NCBI GenBank assembly: GCA_022826345.1
Contig: JAJDVB010000205.1
Span: 1 to 64,000 of the forward strand
Reading direction: 5' to 3'
Length of the DNA stretch: 64,000 nt
From: Alphaproteobacteria bacterium
GTDB lineage: Bacteria > Pseudomonadota > Alphaproteobacteria > UBA828
Shown here: one piece after another, positions 35,659 through 43,701 of the stretch
How positions within the stretch are numbered: the first letter of the stretch is position 1
Layout: the number at the start of each line of letters is the position of its first letter
Notes under the pieces: model-generated
Told to the model about the DNA's origin: nothing
Databases searched by the model: none
What the model saw: the letters and a program-made list of their open reading frames with translations, nothing else
Made by a program: the position numbers and the translations under genes

Positions 35659-36126
35659 TCAGAAACTTTCCTCGGAAAGACGCTCGATTAGGTCGGCGAT
35701 CGCCTCCGGCTTGTCAAGGCGAAACGCCGGCTGGTGGCCGTCCTCTGCCAGTACCTTGAGCGCTGAGCCGGGCTCGTCGTCGGCGCTAGGCTCGACCGTG
35801 AGCCGGGGCATGGCGCGGTCGTCAAAACCGAGCGCCAACACCACATCCGCATCCTCCGGGAGCGCCGCGAGGGCAGCCGCCCGAGGCGGCGCCGGCGGCT
35901 CGTTGCGGTGGACGCGCGCCCAGCGCCGGCCGGAGACCACGACGACATCGCGGGCACCTGCAGCGGCGTGTTCGTAGCTGTCCTTGCCAGGCTCGTCGAT
36001 GGCGAGCGGGTTCGGGCTCGCCGCGATCACGGCGACGCGCCGGCCGCGGCCGGTCAGCGTCTCGATCAGCTGCGTCGCCATCGCGTCCCGCTCCTCGGCA
36101 GGCCCGGCAATCGCCACCACCACCAC
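35659..36126 (-). CDS. MobB-like protein with a lost P-loop
   Basis: A 155-residue protein that follows the MobB fold. DSYEHAAAGARDVVVVSGRRWARVH mirrors the DS-x-RH-x-x-GA segment of MobB, and VLALGFDDRAMPRLTVEP mirrors the Walker-B-like region. In MobB the N-terminus carries a GTP-binding P-loop; here the equivalent stretch VVVAIAGPAEERDAMATQLIETL lacks the Gly-Lys-Ser/Thr. GTP binding may be gone, or the protein may act only as an adaptor for the MobA-like fusion encoded nearby. The start is a GTG at 36126 in a run of GTG codons. Confidence 0.65.
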   Translation of the reverse strand: MVVVAIAGPAEERDAMATQLIETLTGRGRRVAVIAASPNPLAIDEPGKDSYEHAAAGARDVVVVSGRRWARVHRNEPPAPPRAAALAALPEDADVVLALGFDDRAMPRLTVEPSADDEPGSALKVLAEDGHQPAFRLDKPEAIADLIERLSEESF

Positions 36127-36133
36127 GCGCGGC

Positions 36134-36841
36134 TCAGATCACGCCGGTGAACACGAGGATGAGCACCACGGCGACGACCACCACCGCCGCTGCCCAGGCC
36201 ACGGTGGGGAGCCCCTTGCGCTGCTCGGCGCGCGGGAGCGGCGGCCCCGCATCTGCCGCCGGCGCGCCTTCTGACGGGGCGTCGGCGGGCGATGCGGCAG
36301 GCTCACGCGATGCCGGGGCGGGATCGGGCGGCGGAGCAGGCTCTGGGGGCGAGGCGGCCGCGGCTTCCTGGACAGGCTCGGCGGCGGTTTCTGCCTCCTC
36401 GCCACCGCCAAGCTTCTCGGCGAGGCTGTCGAAAAACTGCTTGGCGAGCTTCTTCGCGGTCGAATCGATGAGGCGCGAGCCGATCTGCGCGAGCTTGCCG
36501 CCGACCTTCGCGTCGACGTCATAGTGGACGACTGTCTCGCTACCCTCCTCCACCAGACTGACCTTGGCCTCGCCCGAGGCGAAGCCGGCGGTGCCGCCCT
36601 GCCCCTGGCCGGAGAGGGTATAGCCGTTGGGCGGATCGAGGTCGGAGAGGGTGACCCCGCCCTTGAAGGTCGCCTTCACGGGGCCGACCTTGATGGCCAG
36701 CGTCGCGGACATCTCGGTGTCGGAGGTCTTCTCGATCTCCTGACAGCCGGGCAGGCACTCCTTCAGGACCTCGGGGTCGTTGAGCGCACGCCACACCGTC
36801 TCCCGATCGGTCGGGACCCGGAACTCGCCGTTCATCTTCAT
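36134..36841 (-). CDS. coxG: CoxG-like SRPBCC membrane-anchored protein
   Basis: A 235-residue protein. Residues 1-150 are the CoxG (SRPBCC/START-like) domain: MNGEFRVPTDRETVWRALNDPEVLKECLPGCQEIEK, KVGPVKATFKGGVTLSDLDPPNGYTLSGQGQGG and AQIGSRLIDSTAKKLAKQFFDSLAEKL. A Pro/Ala/Glu linker follows, and then one C-terminal membrane helix (VAWAAAVVVVAVVLILVFTGVI). CoxG recruits aerobic CO dehydrogenase to the cytoplasmic membrane. The start is the ATG at 36841. Its presence with MoxR, XdhC and MobA-type genes points to a CO dehydrogenase-like enzyme encoded elsewhere. Confidence 0.9.
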   Translation of the reverse strand: MKMNGEFRVPTDRETVWRALNDPEVLKECLPGCQEIEKTSDTEMSATLAIKVGPVKATFKGGVTLSDLDPPNGYTLSGQGQGGTAGFASGEAKVSLVEEGSETVVHYDVDAKVGGKLAQIGSRLIDSTAKKLAKQFFDSLAEKLGGGEEAETAAEPVQEAAAASPPEPAPPPDPAPASREPAASPADAPSEGAPAADAGPPLPRAEQRKGLPTVAWAAAVVVVAVVLILVFTGVI

Positions 36842-36879
36842 GGCTGCGTCGCCCCCTGCCCTGCTGGCGCTCGGCGCCG

Positions 36880-38574
36880 CTAAACGTAGTAGATGACCAG
36901 GCAGGCGCCAAGCAGCACCAGGATCCAGAGCGCGGCGGCGCCGGTCGGCCAGGTGCGCGCCAGCACCCCGCCCGGCCGGTGCTGCTGCGCGATCAGGAAG
37001 AACAGGCGATCGAGGCCGCGCGTGGACTGCTCCCGGAACATCGCGGCGAGGGCGGCTGCCGCGCCTTCCACGCGGCGAGCCACGCCCGGCACCAAGCGCC
37101 GGTACAGCCAGTCGCTGTCGATGTTCGCCGAGCGCAACTCGGGCGGATAGAGGCCCACCAGGTTGAGGAAGGCGAAGGCGAGGGCCGAGAAGAAGAGAAG
37201 CTGGACCTGCACCAGCACGTGGCTGCCGGTGTAGGGCACGTAGTCCACCGGGTAGGGCAAAAGCGAATAGAGCCACGCCGGGTAACAGCCGATGACGATG
37301 CAGAGGATCGCCGCCATCGCCATCGCGATGCGCATGTTGAGCGGCGGCTCGCGGGTGCGGATGCCGCTGTCGTGGGCGAAGAAGGCGAAGTAGGGAATCT
37401 TGATGCCGGCGTGGTGGAAGACGCCGGCAGAGGCAAAGAGCAGCAGTATCCAGATGATCCAGTAACCTTCGGCCGCCGCCGCGCTCATCACCATCGATTT
37501 GCTGACGAAGCCTGAGAAGAGCGGGAAGGCGGAGATCGACGCCGCGCCCACGATGCAGAGCCCGGTGGTCTGGGGCATCGACTTGTAGAGCCCGCCAAGC
37601 TCCGAGCCGTTGATCTTGCCGGTCTGGTGTAGCACCGCCCCCATCGACATGAGCAGCAGGCCCTTGAAGATCACGTCGTTGAAGGCGTGGGAGACAGCGC
37701 CGTTGAGCGCGAGCGACGTGCCGATGCCGATGCCGACCACCATGAAGCCGATCTGGTTGATCATGCTGTAGGCGAGCACGCGACGGAGGTCGTTCTCGAT
37801 CACGGCGTAGAAGATGGGAAATGCGGTCATCGCCGTGCCGATGGGGATCAGCACCTCGGTGCCGGCATAGCCGCGCGCGAGCGCATAGACCGCGAGCTTG
37901 GTGGTGAACGCGCTCAGGAACACCATCCCGGTCGGCGTCGATTCCGGGTACGCGTCGGTGAGCCAGGTGTGCACCAGCGGGAAGCCACACTTGATCCCGA
38001 AGGCGACGAAGATCAGCACGCCGCCGAGGCTGTCGATCCCGATATGCCCGAAGGCGGCTGACCCGGTGTCGCCGATCACGATGATCGCGCCGCCCAGCAG
38101 CAGGAGGCCGGAGACGAGCTGGAACACGAGGTAGCGCATGGCGGCGCGCACCGCCCGAGGCTCGCGCCGGGCGAGGATCAGCAGCACCGAGCCCAGCGTC
38201 GCCCCCTCCCAGAAGATGACCAGGGTGATGAGGTCGCCGGCGAAGACCGCGCCGAGCGCGGAGCCCGCGTAGAGCAGCATGCCGGCCTGCTGCAGGCGGT
38301 CGCGGACGTGGAAGGCGAAGATCGCACCGAGGAACGCCGCGATATGGAAGAGGAGACCGAAGAGCAGGCTGAGCGAGTCGGCGCGCAGCAGGGTGAGCCG
38401 CGTGTCCAGCAGGGGGACCTCGAGCGTGCCGCCGCCTTGCCATACGAACCAGAGATTGATCCCGCCGAGCAGGGGCACGGCCGGCACCAGGAGACGGCGC
38501 ACGCCCCCCGGCAGCAGCAGGACGAGCAATGCTGCGACGAGGAAGACGAAAGCGGGCGGAATGCTACTCGTCAT
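36880..38574 (-). CDS. Proton-conducting membrane transporter, MnhD/NuoL-type (third D-like subunit)
   Basis: A 564-residue polytopic protein with about 14-16 membrane helices. The proton-antiporter core is present: FWEGATLGSVLLILARREPRAVRAAMRYLVFQLVSGLLLLGGA, CGFPLVHTWLTDAYPESTPTG, KLAVYALARGYAG, NDLRRVLAYSMINQIGFMVVGIG, HAFNDVIFKGLLLMSMGAV. The buried Glu and Lys residues of NuoL/M/N-like subunits are visible. A C-terminal extension carries an extra helix. It is the last antiporter gene in transcription order and overlaps the small membrane protein gene by 11 bases. Confidence 0.88.
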   Translation of the reverse strand: MTSSIPPAFVFLVAALLVLLLPGGVRRLLVPAVPLLGGINLWFVWQGGGTLEVPLLDTRLTLLRADSLSLLFGLLFHIAAFLGAIFAFHVRDRLQQAGMLLYAGSALGAVFAGDLITLVIFWEGATLGSVLLILARREPRAVRAAMRYLVFQLVSGLLLLGGAIIVIGDTGSAAFGHIGIDSLGGVLIFVAFGIKCGFPLVHTWLTDAYPESTPTGMVFLSAFTTKLAVYALARGYAGTEVLIPIGTAMTAFPIFYAVIENDLRRVLAYSMINQIGFMVVGIGIGTSLALNGAVSHAFNDVIFKGLLLMSMGAVLHQTGKINGSELGGLYKSMPQTTGLCIVGAASISAFPLFSGFVSKSMVMSAAAAEGYWIIWILLLFASAGVFHHAGIKIPYFAFFAHDSGIRTREPPLNMRIAMAMAAILCIVIGCYPAWLYSLLPYPVDYVPYTGSHVLVQVQLLFFSALAFAFLNLVGLYPPELRSANIDSDWLYRRLVPGVARRVEGAAAALAAMFREQSTRGLDRLFFLIAQQHRPGGVLARTWPTGAAALWILVLLGACLVIYYV

Positions 38575-38806
38575 AGTGATCCTCGCGCCGCATCACGAGA
38601 CGGCGCAGCTCCTTCGCAGCGAGCACGAGAACGACGCAGGCGATGAAGCCGAAGAATCCGTAGAAGCCGAACCAGCCTTCCCAGAAGAACTCCTCGTGCC
38701 GGTGGAAGCCCGCGTCGATCACCAGCACGCCGAGGCAGAGGGCCGCGAAGACCCAGATGAGCCGCATCACGTTGCGGCGTTCGTCGAGCCAGTATTTCTT
38801 CTTCAT
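38564..38806 (-). CDS. Small two-helix membrane protein of the antiporter operon
   Basis: An 80-residue protein with two hydrophobic segments (LIWVFAALCLGVLVIDAGF and FGFIACVVLVLAAKEL) joined by an aromatic loop rich in Phe, Trp and Gly. I do not know a named family, but a small protein of this kind recurs between the D-type subunits of such antiporter operons. The frame is bounded by overlap with the third D-like subunit and a 9-bp gap to the second. Confidence 0.75.
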   Translation of the reverse strand: MKKKYWLDERRNVMRLIWVFAALCLGVLVIDAGFHRHEEFFWEGWFGFYGFFGFIACVVLVLAAKELRRLVMRREDHYDE

Positions 38807-38815
38807 GGCAATGCC

Positions 38816-40279
38816 TTACGGGATGGCCCCAAGCGGCTCCACGAGCGTGAGCAGGGCTTGCGGGTAGAAGAAGAGCGCGGCCGTGCCGAGCGCCGCCACC
38901 AGGGTCGCAGCCAGGATCGGCCAGGGCGCCTCGGCGCGGCCGGGCGCCACCGGCATACCGGAGGCCGGGAAGAAGGCGCGCACGAGAATTGGCACGAAGT
39001 AGAGCGCATTCAGCAAGGAGCTTCCAAGCAGCACCGCGATCACCGCGATATGGCTGCCGTCGTCGGCGCCCGCCACCAGGTACCACTTGCTCCAGAGCGC
39101 GGCGAAGGGCGGCAACCCGATCAGGCCGAGCGCGCCCACGGCGAACGCGCCCATGGTGACGGGCATGCGGTAGCCGATGCCGTCAAGCTCGCTCACCAGC
39201 CGCTTGTGAGCCGCGGTGTAGATCGCGCCTGCGCAAAAGAAGAGCGTGATCTTGCCGAAGGCGTGGGTGGCGATGTGCATGGCGCCGCCCACGACGCCTG
39301 CGCTGGTCGCGAGCGCGCCCCCCAGCACCACGTAAGAAAGCTGGCTCACGGTCGAATAGGCGAGGCGGCGCTTCAGATCGTCCTGACGCAACGCGATCAG
39401 CGAGGCGATGACGATGGTCGCGGACGCGACCGCGATCAGCCATTCGCTGCCCGCCATCGCCCGCAGGAAGTCGATGCCGAAGATGTAGACGATGACCTTG
39501 AGCACCGTGAACACGCCGGCCTTGACCACGGCAACCGCGTGCAGGAGCGCGCTCACCGGCGTCGGCGCCACCATCGCCGCCGGCAGCCAGCCGTGGAGCG
39601 GCATGAGCGCGGCCTTGCCGATGCCGAACATGTAGAGCACCAGCAGCACCGCGGCGGTGCGCTCGCTGACCGCGCCGGCGAGGATCCCGCCCATCTGGAA
39701 GTCGAGCGTCGCGGCCTCCACCCAGGTCCAGAGGATCGCGAAGAGCTGCAGCACGATGGAGGTGGAGAGCAGGATGCCGAGATAGGTCCGGCCGGCGCGG
39801 CGCGCCTCCTCGCTGCCGCTGTGGGTCACCAGCGGGTAGGTGGAGAGGGTCAGCGCCTCGTAGAAGAGGAAGAGCGTGAACATGTTGCCGGCGAAGGCGA
39901 CGCCGATGGCGCTCGCGAGCGCGGCCGCGAAGCAGACGTAGTAGCGGGTGCGGTGGCCCTCGTCGTTGGCGCGGACGTAGCCGATCGAATAGACGGTCGT
40001 CGCGATCCAGAGGAACGACGCTATCAACGCGAACAGCATGCCGAGGGGCTCGAGCGCGAAAGCGATGGGGAGCCCCGCCACGATGTCGAAGAGCGCGACG
40101 CGGGGCGCCTCGCCTGCCGCGACCGCCGGCGCGAGCGAGAGCACGAGGCCGAAGAGCGCGACGGCGGTGACGACGGAGACCGCCTCCTGCAGCGCGGGCC
40201 GGCGCGCGGTCGCCGAGATTAGGAACGCGCCTGCGATCGGCACCGCGAGCGCCGCCAGGATTTGCGCGGCGTGGCTCAT
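38816..40279 (-). CDS. MnhD/NuoN-type proton-conducting subunit (second D-like)
   Basis: A 487-residue membrane protein of the NADH:quinone/Mrp antiporter family. Motifs include LFLFYEALTLSTYPLVTHSGSEEARRAGRTYLGILLST (conserved Glu), MPLHGWLPAAMVAPTPVSALLHAVAVVKAGVFTVLK (conserved Lys), QDDLKRRLAYSTVSQLSYVVLGGAL and IATHAFGKITLFFCAGAIY. It overlaps the preceding D subunit gene by four bases (ATGA), so the products are made together, presumably as one complex. Confidence 0.9.
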   Translation of the reverse strand: MSHAAQILAALAVPIAGAFLISATARRPALQEAVSVVTAVALFGLVLSLAPAVAAGEAPRVALFDIVAGLPIAFALEPLGMLFALIASFLWIATTVYSIGYVRANDEGHRTRYYVCFAAALASAIGVAFAGNMFTLFLFYEALTLSTYPLVTHSGSEEARRAGRTYLGILLSTSIVLQLFAILWTWVEAATLDFQMGGILAGAVSERTAAVLLVLYMFGIGKAALMPLHGWLPAAMVAPTPVSALLHAVAVVKAGVFTVLKVIVYIFGIDFLRAMAGSEWLIAVASATIVIASLIALRQDDLKRRLAYSTVSQLSYVVLGGALATSAGVVGGAMHIATHAFGKITLFFCAGAIYTAAHKRLVSELDGIGYRMPVTMGAFAVGALGLIGLPPFAALWSKWYLVAGADDGSHIAVIAVLLGSSLLNALYFVPILVRAFFPASGMPVAPGRAEAPWPILAATLVAALGTAALFFYPQALLTLVEPLGAIP

Positions 40280-41757
40280 GGCGCGCCCGCCAGCAGTACC
40301 GTCGCCGCGCGCTCGGCGATGCCGACGGTGAGATCGGTGTGGAGCCCGAAGTAGACCGAGCCCGCGATCAAGGCCCAGGTCGAGAGCTGCATGGCCCAGG
40401 GCGCCTCGCGAACAGGCTCGCTATCGGGCGGCGGCGGGCGGAAGTAGGCGGCCTCGATCACGCGGCCCACGTAGGCGAGCGCGATGAGCGAACCCGCCAG
40501 CACGAAGAGCGCGACCGGCCAGAGTCCCTCTTCAAAGGCCGCCTGCACCAGATACCACTTGCTGACGAAGCCGGAGGTGATGGGGACGCCGACCAGGCCG
40601 AGGCCGCCGATCACCACCGCCGCCATGGTGAAGGGCATGCGCCGGCCGAGGCCGTGCAGGGCGCTGAGATCGGTGGCGCCCAAGCGATAAGCGATGGTGC
40701 CGGCAGCCAGGAAGAGCCCGCCTTTCATCAAGGCGTGGTTGAAGATGTGGACCAGCGCGCCGGTGACGCCAGTCACAGAGGCGAGCCCGATGCCGACGCC
40801 GAGATAGCCGATCTGCCCCACGCTGGAGAACGCCAGCAGGCGCTTCAGGTCGCTCTGGAAGACGGCGACGAGCGAGCCCGCGAGCACGGCAATGAGCGAG
40901 AGCGCGAGCAGAATCTCGGTGAGCGGCAGGGTCTCGAAGGCGAAGTGGACGCCGAACACGGTGAAGACGAAGCGGAGCAGCATGTAGGCGCCGACCTTGG
41001 TCGCGGTCGCGGCGAGGAAGGCGCTCACCATCGAGGGTGCGTAGGCATAGGCGTTGGGCAGCCACATGTGGAAGGGGAAGAGCGCGAGCTTGATCAGCAC
41101 GCCCACGGTGATGAAGGCGAAGGCGGCGAGGATCGCCGGCGTCTCGCCGAGGGCCGGCACGCGCACAGAAAGGTCCGCGATGTTGAGGGTACCGGTCTTG
41201 GCGTAGAGAAAGCCGATCCCGACCAGGATCAAGGAGGCGCCGATCGTGCCGATGATGAGGTACTGGTAGGAGGCGGTGAGCGCCCGCCGGCGCTTGCCCT
41301 GGGCGATGAGCACATAGCTTGCGAGCGAGGAGATTTCGAGAAAGACGTAGATGTTGAAGACGTCGCCGGTCGCGGTGATGCCGAGCAGGCCGGTGAGCGC
41401 GAGCAGGAAGATAGCGTAGAAGAGATGCTGCCGTTCGGACCGGACCTCCCGCTCCACGCTCTGCCGGGCATAGGGCATCATCAGCGCGGCGGTGCCGGCG
41501 ATGATCAGCAGGACGAAGGCGTTGACGCCATCCAGCCGGTACTCGATGCCGATGGGGGGCTCCCAACCGCCGAGGCGGTAGGAGATCGCGCCGCCGCTCA
41601 TCACCTGGTCGAGCAGCAGCGCCGCGATGGCGAGCAGCCCCCAGCAGACGACCGTAGTGAAGACCCAGGCGTAGTCGCCGCGCCGCAGCAGCACGCAGAC
41701 CGGCGCCGCGATCAGCGGCACAGCCACCTGGAGCACCGGCAGATGAGTCGCGATCAT
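40276..41757 (-). CDS. mnhD: Na+/H+ antiporter subunit D (MnhD-like)
   Basis: A 493-residue proton-conducting subunit and the most MnhD-like of the three. It has VFNIYVFLEISSLASYVLIAQGKRRRALTASYQYLIIGTIGASLILVG with the buried Glu, LFPFHMWLPNAYAYAPSMVSAFLAATATKVGAYMLLRF with the Lys, QSDLKRLLAFSSVGQIGYLGVGIG and FNHALMKGGLFLAAGTIAYRLG. In the Mrp complex MnhA and MnhD carry ions across the membrane; no full-length MnhA (about 800 residues) is present here. It overlaps its neighbours by four bases on both sides. Confidence 0.92.
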   Translation of the reverse strand: MIATHLPVLQVAVPLIAAPVCVLLRRGDYAWVFTTVVCWGLLAIAALLLDQVMSGGAISYRLGGWEPPIGIEYRLDGVNAFVLLIIAGTAALMMPYARQSVEREVRSERQHLFYAIFLLALTGLLGITATGDVFNIYVFLEISSLASYVLIAQGKRRRALTASYQYLIIGTIGASLILVGIGFLYAKTGTLNIADLSVRVPALGETPAILAAFAFITVGVLIKLALFPFHMWLPNAYAYAPSMVSAFLAATATKVGAYMLLRFVFTVFGVHFAFETLPLTEILLALSLIAVLAGSLVAVFQSDLKRLLAFSSVGQIGYLGVGIGLASVTGVTGALVHIFNHALMKGGLFLAAGTIAYRLGATDLSALHGLGRRMPFTMAAVVIGGLGLVGVPITSGFVSKWYLVQAAFEEGLWPVALFVLAGSLIALAYVGRVIEAAYFRPPPPDSEPVREAPWAMQLSTWALIAGSVYFGLHTDLTVGIAERAATVLLAGAP

Positions 41758-42104
41758 CGCCGATCCTGCTCGTCGATCTCGTCCTCTTCGACGGTCCCGT
41801 AGTCGCGCTTGATTGCCACGGTGAGCGCGAGCCCCACCGCGAGAGTCGAGACGGCCACGACGATCGCGGTCAGGATCAGCACGTGGGGGAGCGGATTGGA
41901 ATAGACCGTGTGGGCGGCATCGATGATCGGCGCGGTGCCGCCCTCGACCTTCCCCGCCGTGATGTAGATCAGGAAGATCGCGGACTGGAAGATGCCGAGG
42001 CCGATCAGCTTCTTGATCAGGTTGGAGGGCGCAATGACGGCGTAAAGCCCGATCATCGCCAGCACGATCGCGGCCCAGTAGTTGGCGTGTTCGAGGGCCT
42101 CCAC
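41754..42104 (-). CDS. mnhC: Na+/H+ antiporter subunit C (NuoK-like)
   Basis: A 116-residue NuoK-like protein with three membrane helices: AAIVLAMIGLYAVIAPSNLIKKLIGLGIFQSAIFLIYI with the conserved N-terminal pattern, then DAAHTVYSNPLPHVLILTAIVVAVSTLAVGLALTVAI with the PLPxVLxLTAIVV motif typical of MnhC. A charged C-terminal tail follows. The start is a GTG at 42104, one base after the MnhB stop region, and the end overlaps the MnhD start. Confidence 0.93.
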   Translation of the reverse strand: MEALEHANYWAAIVLAMIGLYAVIAPSNLIKKLIGLGIFQSAIFLIYITAGKVEGGTAPIIDAAHTVYSNPLPHVLILTAIVVAVSTLAVGLALTVAIKRDYGTVEEDEIDEQDRR

Positions 42105-42105
42105 C

Positions 42106-42519
42106 TCAGCGCCACTCGGCCAGGACAGTGAAGATGATGGTCATCACGGAGGCGACCGCGATGCCGACGCCGATCTCGATGATGATGATGCCGACGTGAT
42201 TGCCATGCGTGGCGTCGGCGGCGAGCGCTCCGTATTCCAGGAAGCCCCCGCCGCCGATCATGCTGGCGACGCCCACGCCCGCGTAGAGCAGCACCCCGAG
42301 ACAGGCGAGCACCACCAGGAGACGCGGAGGTGCGACGGCGCGCACCGCCTCCGTCCCGAAGACGAGGCCGTAGAGAACGAGGCCGGCCCCGAAGATCACG
42401 CCCGCCTGAAAGCCGCCGCCCGGCCCGTAGTCGCCGTGCATCTGAACGTAAAGGGCGAACAGCAGGATCGGCGGAATCAACAGCTTCGAGACCACGCGCA
42501 GGACCAGATGCTCGGTCAT
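42106..42519 (-). CDS. mnhB: Na+/H+ antiporter MnhB-domain subunit
   Basis: A 137-residue protein of the MnhB family with about four membrane helices. The segment LFALYVQMHGDYGPGGGFQAGVIFGAGLVLYGLVFG contains the signature H-G-x-x-x-P-G-G-G-F-Q-A-G. It ends with EIGVGIAVASVMTIIFTVLAE, also typical. Its ATG overlaps the stop of the MbhDE-like gene (ATGA). Confidence 0.93.
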   Translation of the reverse strand: MTEHLVLRVVSKLLIPPILLFALYVQMHGDYGPGGGFQAGVIFGAGLVLYGLVFGTEAVRAVAPPRLLVVLACLGVLLYAGVGVASMIGGGGFLEYGALAADATHGNHVGIIIIEIGVGIAVASVMTIIFTVLAEWR

Positions 42520-43088
42520 TCGCGCTCCCCCGTGTCGGCGTCATCGCCCTTGCCGGCGGGACGCCGGCGGCGAACGACGCCCAGCATCAGCAGAACGCCG
42601 ATGCCAGCGGTAAAGATCACCGTGACCTCGCCCAGCGTGTCGAAGCCCCGGTAGGAGGCCAGCACCGCGGTGACGATGTTGGGCACGCCGGTCTCCGCCT
42701 CGCCATGCTCGATGTAGTGGGGCCCGACGTGCTGCTGCGCGGGCGCCTCCGGGTCGCCGAAGGCCGGCAGGTCCAGCGTGCCGTAGATGAGCAGCCCGCC
42801 GACCGCGAGCGAGGCCAGGATGGGAAGCCACGGCCTGCGATGCGCGATCCTCTCGTGCCGTCCCGTGGCGGCGATGGCCAGCAGCATGAACACAGTGGTC
42901 ACGCCAGCGCCGACGGCGGCCTCGGTGAAGGCCACGTCGACGGCGTCGAGCACCACCCAGAGGGCGGCCATCACCAGGCTGTAGATCCCGAGCACGAGCG
43001 CGGCTGCGAGCAGGTTGCGCAGCGAGACCACGACGAGCGCGGCTGCAACCAGCAGGACCAGGAGCAGAATATCGACGTAGATATCTAT
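42516..43088 (-). CDS. DUF4040/MbhD plus MbhE-like antiporter subunit
   Basis: A protein of about 190 residues combining the MbhD (DUF4040) helices (ILLLVLLVAAALVVVSLRNLLAAALVLGIYSLVMAALWVVLDAVDVAFTEAAVGAGVTTVFMLLAI) with an MbhE-like C-terminal part (NIVTAVLASYRGFDTLGEVTVIFTAGIGVLLML, with the conserved YRGFDTLGE). These replace the C-terminal portion of a full MnhA. The start is unresolved. No ATG, GTG or TTG lies near the natural N-terminus; an ATA at 43086-43088 overlaps the MnhG stop as ATAG, and a GTG at 43031 would remove the first helix. Confidence 0.82.
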   Translation of the reverse strand: MDIYVDILLLVLLVAAALVVVSLRNLLAAALVLGIYSLVMAALWVVLDAVDVAFTEAAVGAGVTTVFMLLAIAATGRHERIAHRRPWLPILASLAVGGLLIYGTLDLPAFGDPEAPAQQHVGPHYIEHGEAETGVPNIVTAVLASYRGFDTLGEVTVIFTAGIGVLLMLGVVRRRRPAGKGDDADTGERE

Positions 43089-43402
43089 GGCTTGGGGTCC
43101 TTGGGCTTCCGGGTCCAGGGCCGGATGCCGTCGAGCAGCGCCGCGTGGGCCAGCGCGTGCGAGGCGGTCGGCGCGGTGAACACCAGGAACACGAAGATCA
43201 GCACGAGCTTGAGCGCGTTGAGCGAGAGGCCAGCCTGAAACATGAACCCGAGCAGGATGAAGCCCGCGCCGGCGGTGTCGGCGACGCTCGACGCATGGAG
43301 CCGCGTGAAGACGTCCGGCATGCGGACCAGCCCGAGCCCACCGACCAGGATGAACACCGCGCCGATGCCGATGCTGATCCAGCTCAGGATGTCGACGATC
43401 AC
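43085..43402 (-). CDS. mnhG: Na+/H+ antiporter subunit G
   Basis: A 105-residue MnhG protein with three membrane helices. ILSWISIGIGAVFILVGGLGLVRMPDVFTRLHASSVADTAGAGFILLG contains the family motif G-x-x-R-(F/M)-P-D-x-x-x-R-L-H-A-x-x-x-x-D-T-x-G. FLVFTAPTASHALAHAAL then follows. The start is a GTG at 43402 that overlaps the MnhF stop as GTGA. Confidence 0.94.
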   Translation of the reverse strand: MIVDILSWISIGIGAVFILVGGLGLVRMPDVFTRLHASSVADTAGAGFILLGFMFQAGLSLNALKLVLIFVFLVFTAPTASHALAHAALLDGIRPWTRKPKDPKP

Positions 43403-43701
43403 GGTGCGCCCTCCGCGCTTTCTGCGCTCTCCGCTTCCTCCGCGTCACGCGCGCGCCGGCGCTTGATGTAGCGCAGCACCGCGATGGTGCCGATGAAGTT
43501 GATGAGCGCGTAGACCAGCGCGATGTCCAGAAACTCCGGCCGGCCCATGAGGAAGCCCACGGCCGCGATCAGCAGCACGGTCATCGTCCCGATCGCGTTC
43601 ACGGCGACCACCCGGTCGTACACCGTGGGCCCCAGGTACGCACGGATCAGCGCGAGGAGGACGGTCACCACGAGCGCGGCGACGGCGGCAAGGGACATCA
43701 T
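43399..43701 (-). CDS. mnhF: Na+/H+ antiporter subunit F
   Basis: A 100-residue MnhF protein with three membrane helices: LAAVAALVVTVLLALIRAYLGPTVYDRVVAVNAIGTMTVLLIAAVGFLMGRPEFLDIALVYALINFIGTIAVLRYIK, with the G-P-T-x-x-D-R-V-V-A-x-N motif. A Glu/Ala-rich tail follows. The ATG at 43701 overlaps the MnhE stop. Confidence 0.94.
   Translation of the reverse strand: MMSLAAVAALVVTVLLALIRAYLGPTVYDRVVAVNAIGTMTVLLIAAVGFLMGRPEFLDIALVYALINFIGTIAVLRYIKRRRARDAEEAESAESAEGAP

Noticed and set aside
36134..38443. A 769-codon minus-strand frame joining CoxG to an upstream Arg/Pro-rich stretch
   Set aside because: Only the last 235 codons are CoxG. The upstream part lies in the wrong frame of the antiporter gene, and a proper ATG with family match exists at 36841.
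38279..40222. A 647-codon plus-strand open frame opposite the antiporter genes
   Set aside because: It encodes a highly charged low-complexity sequence opposite conserved membrane proteins. It is a shadow of those genes.
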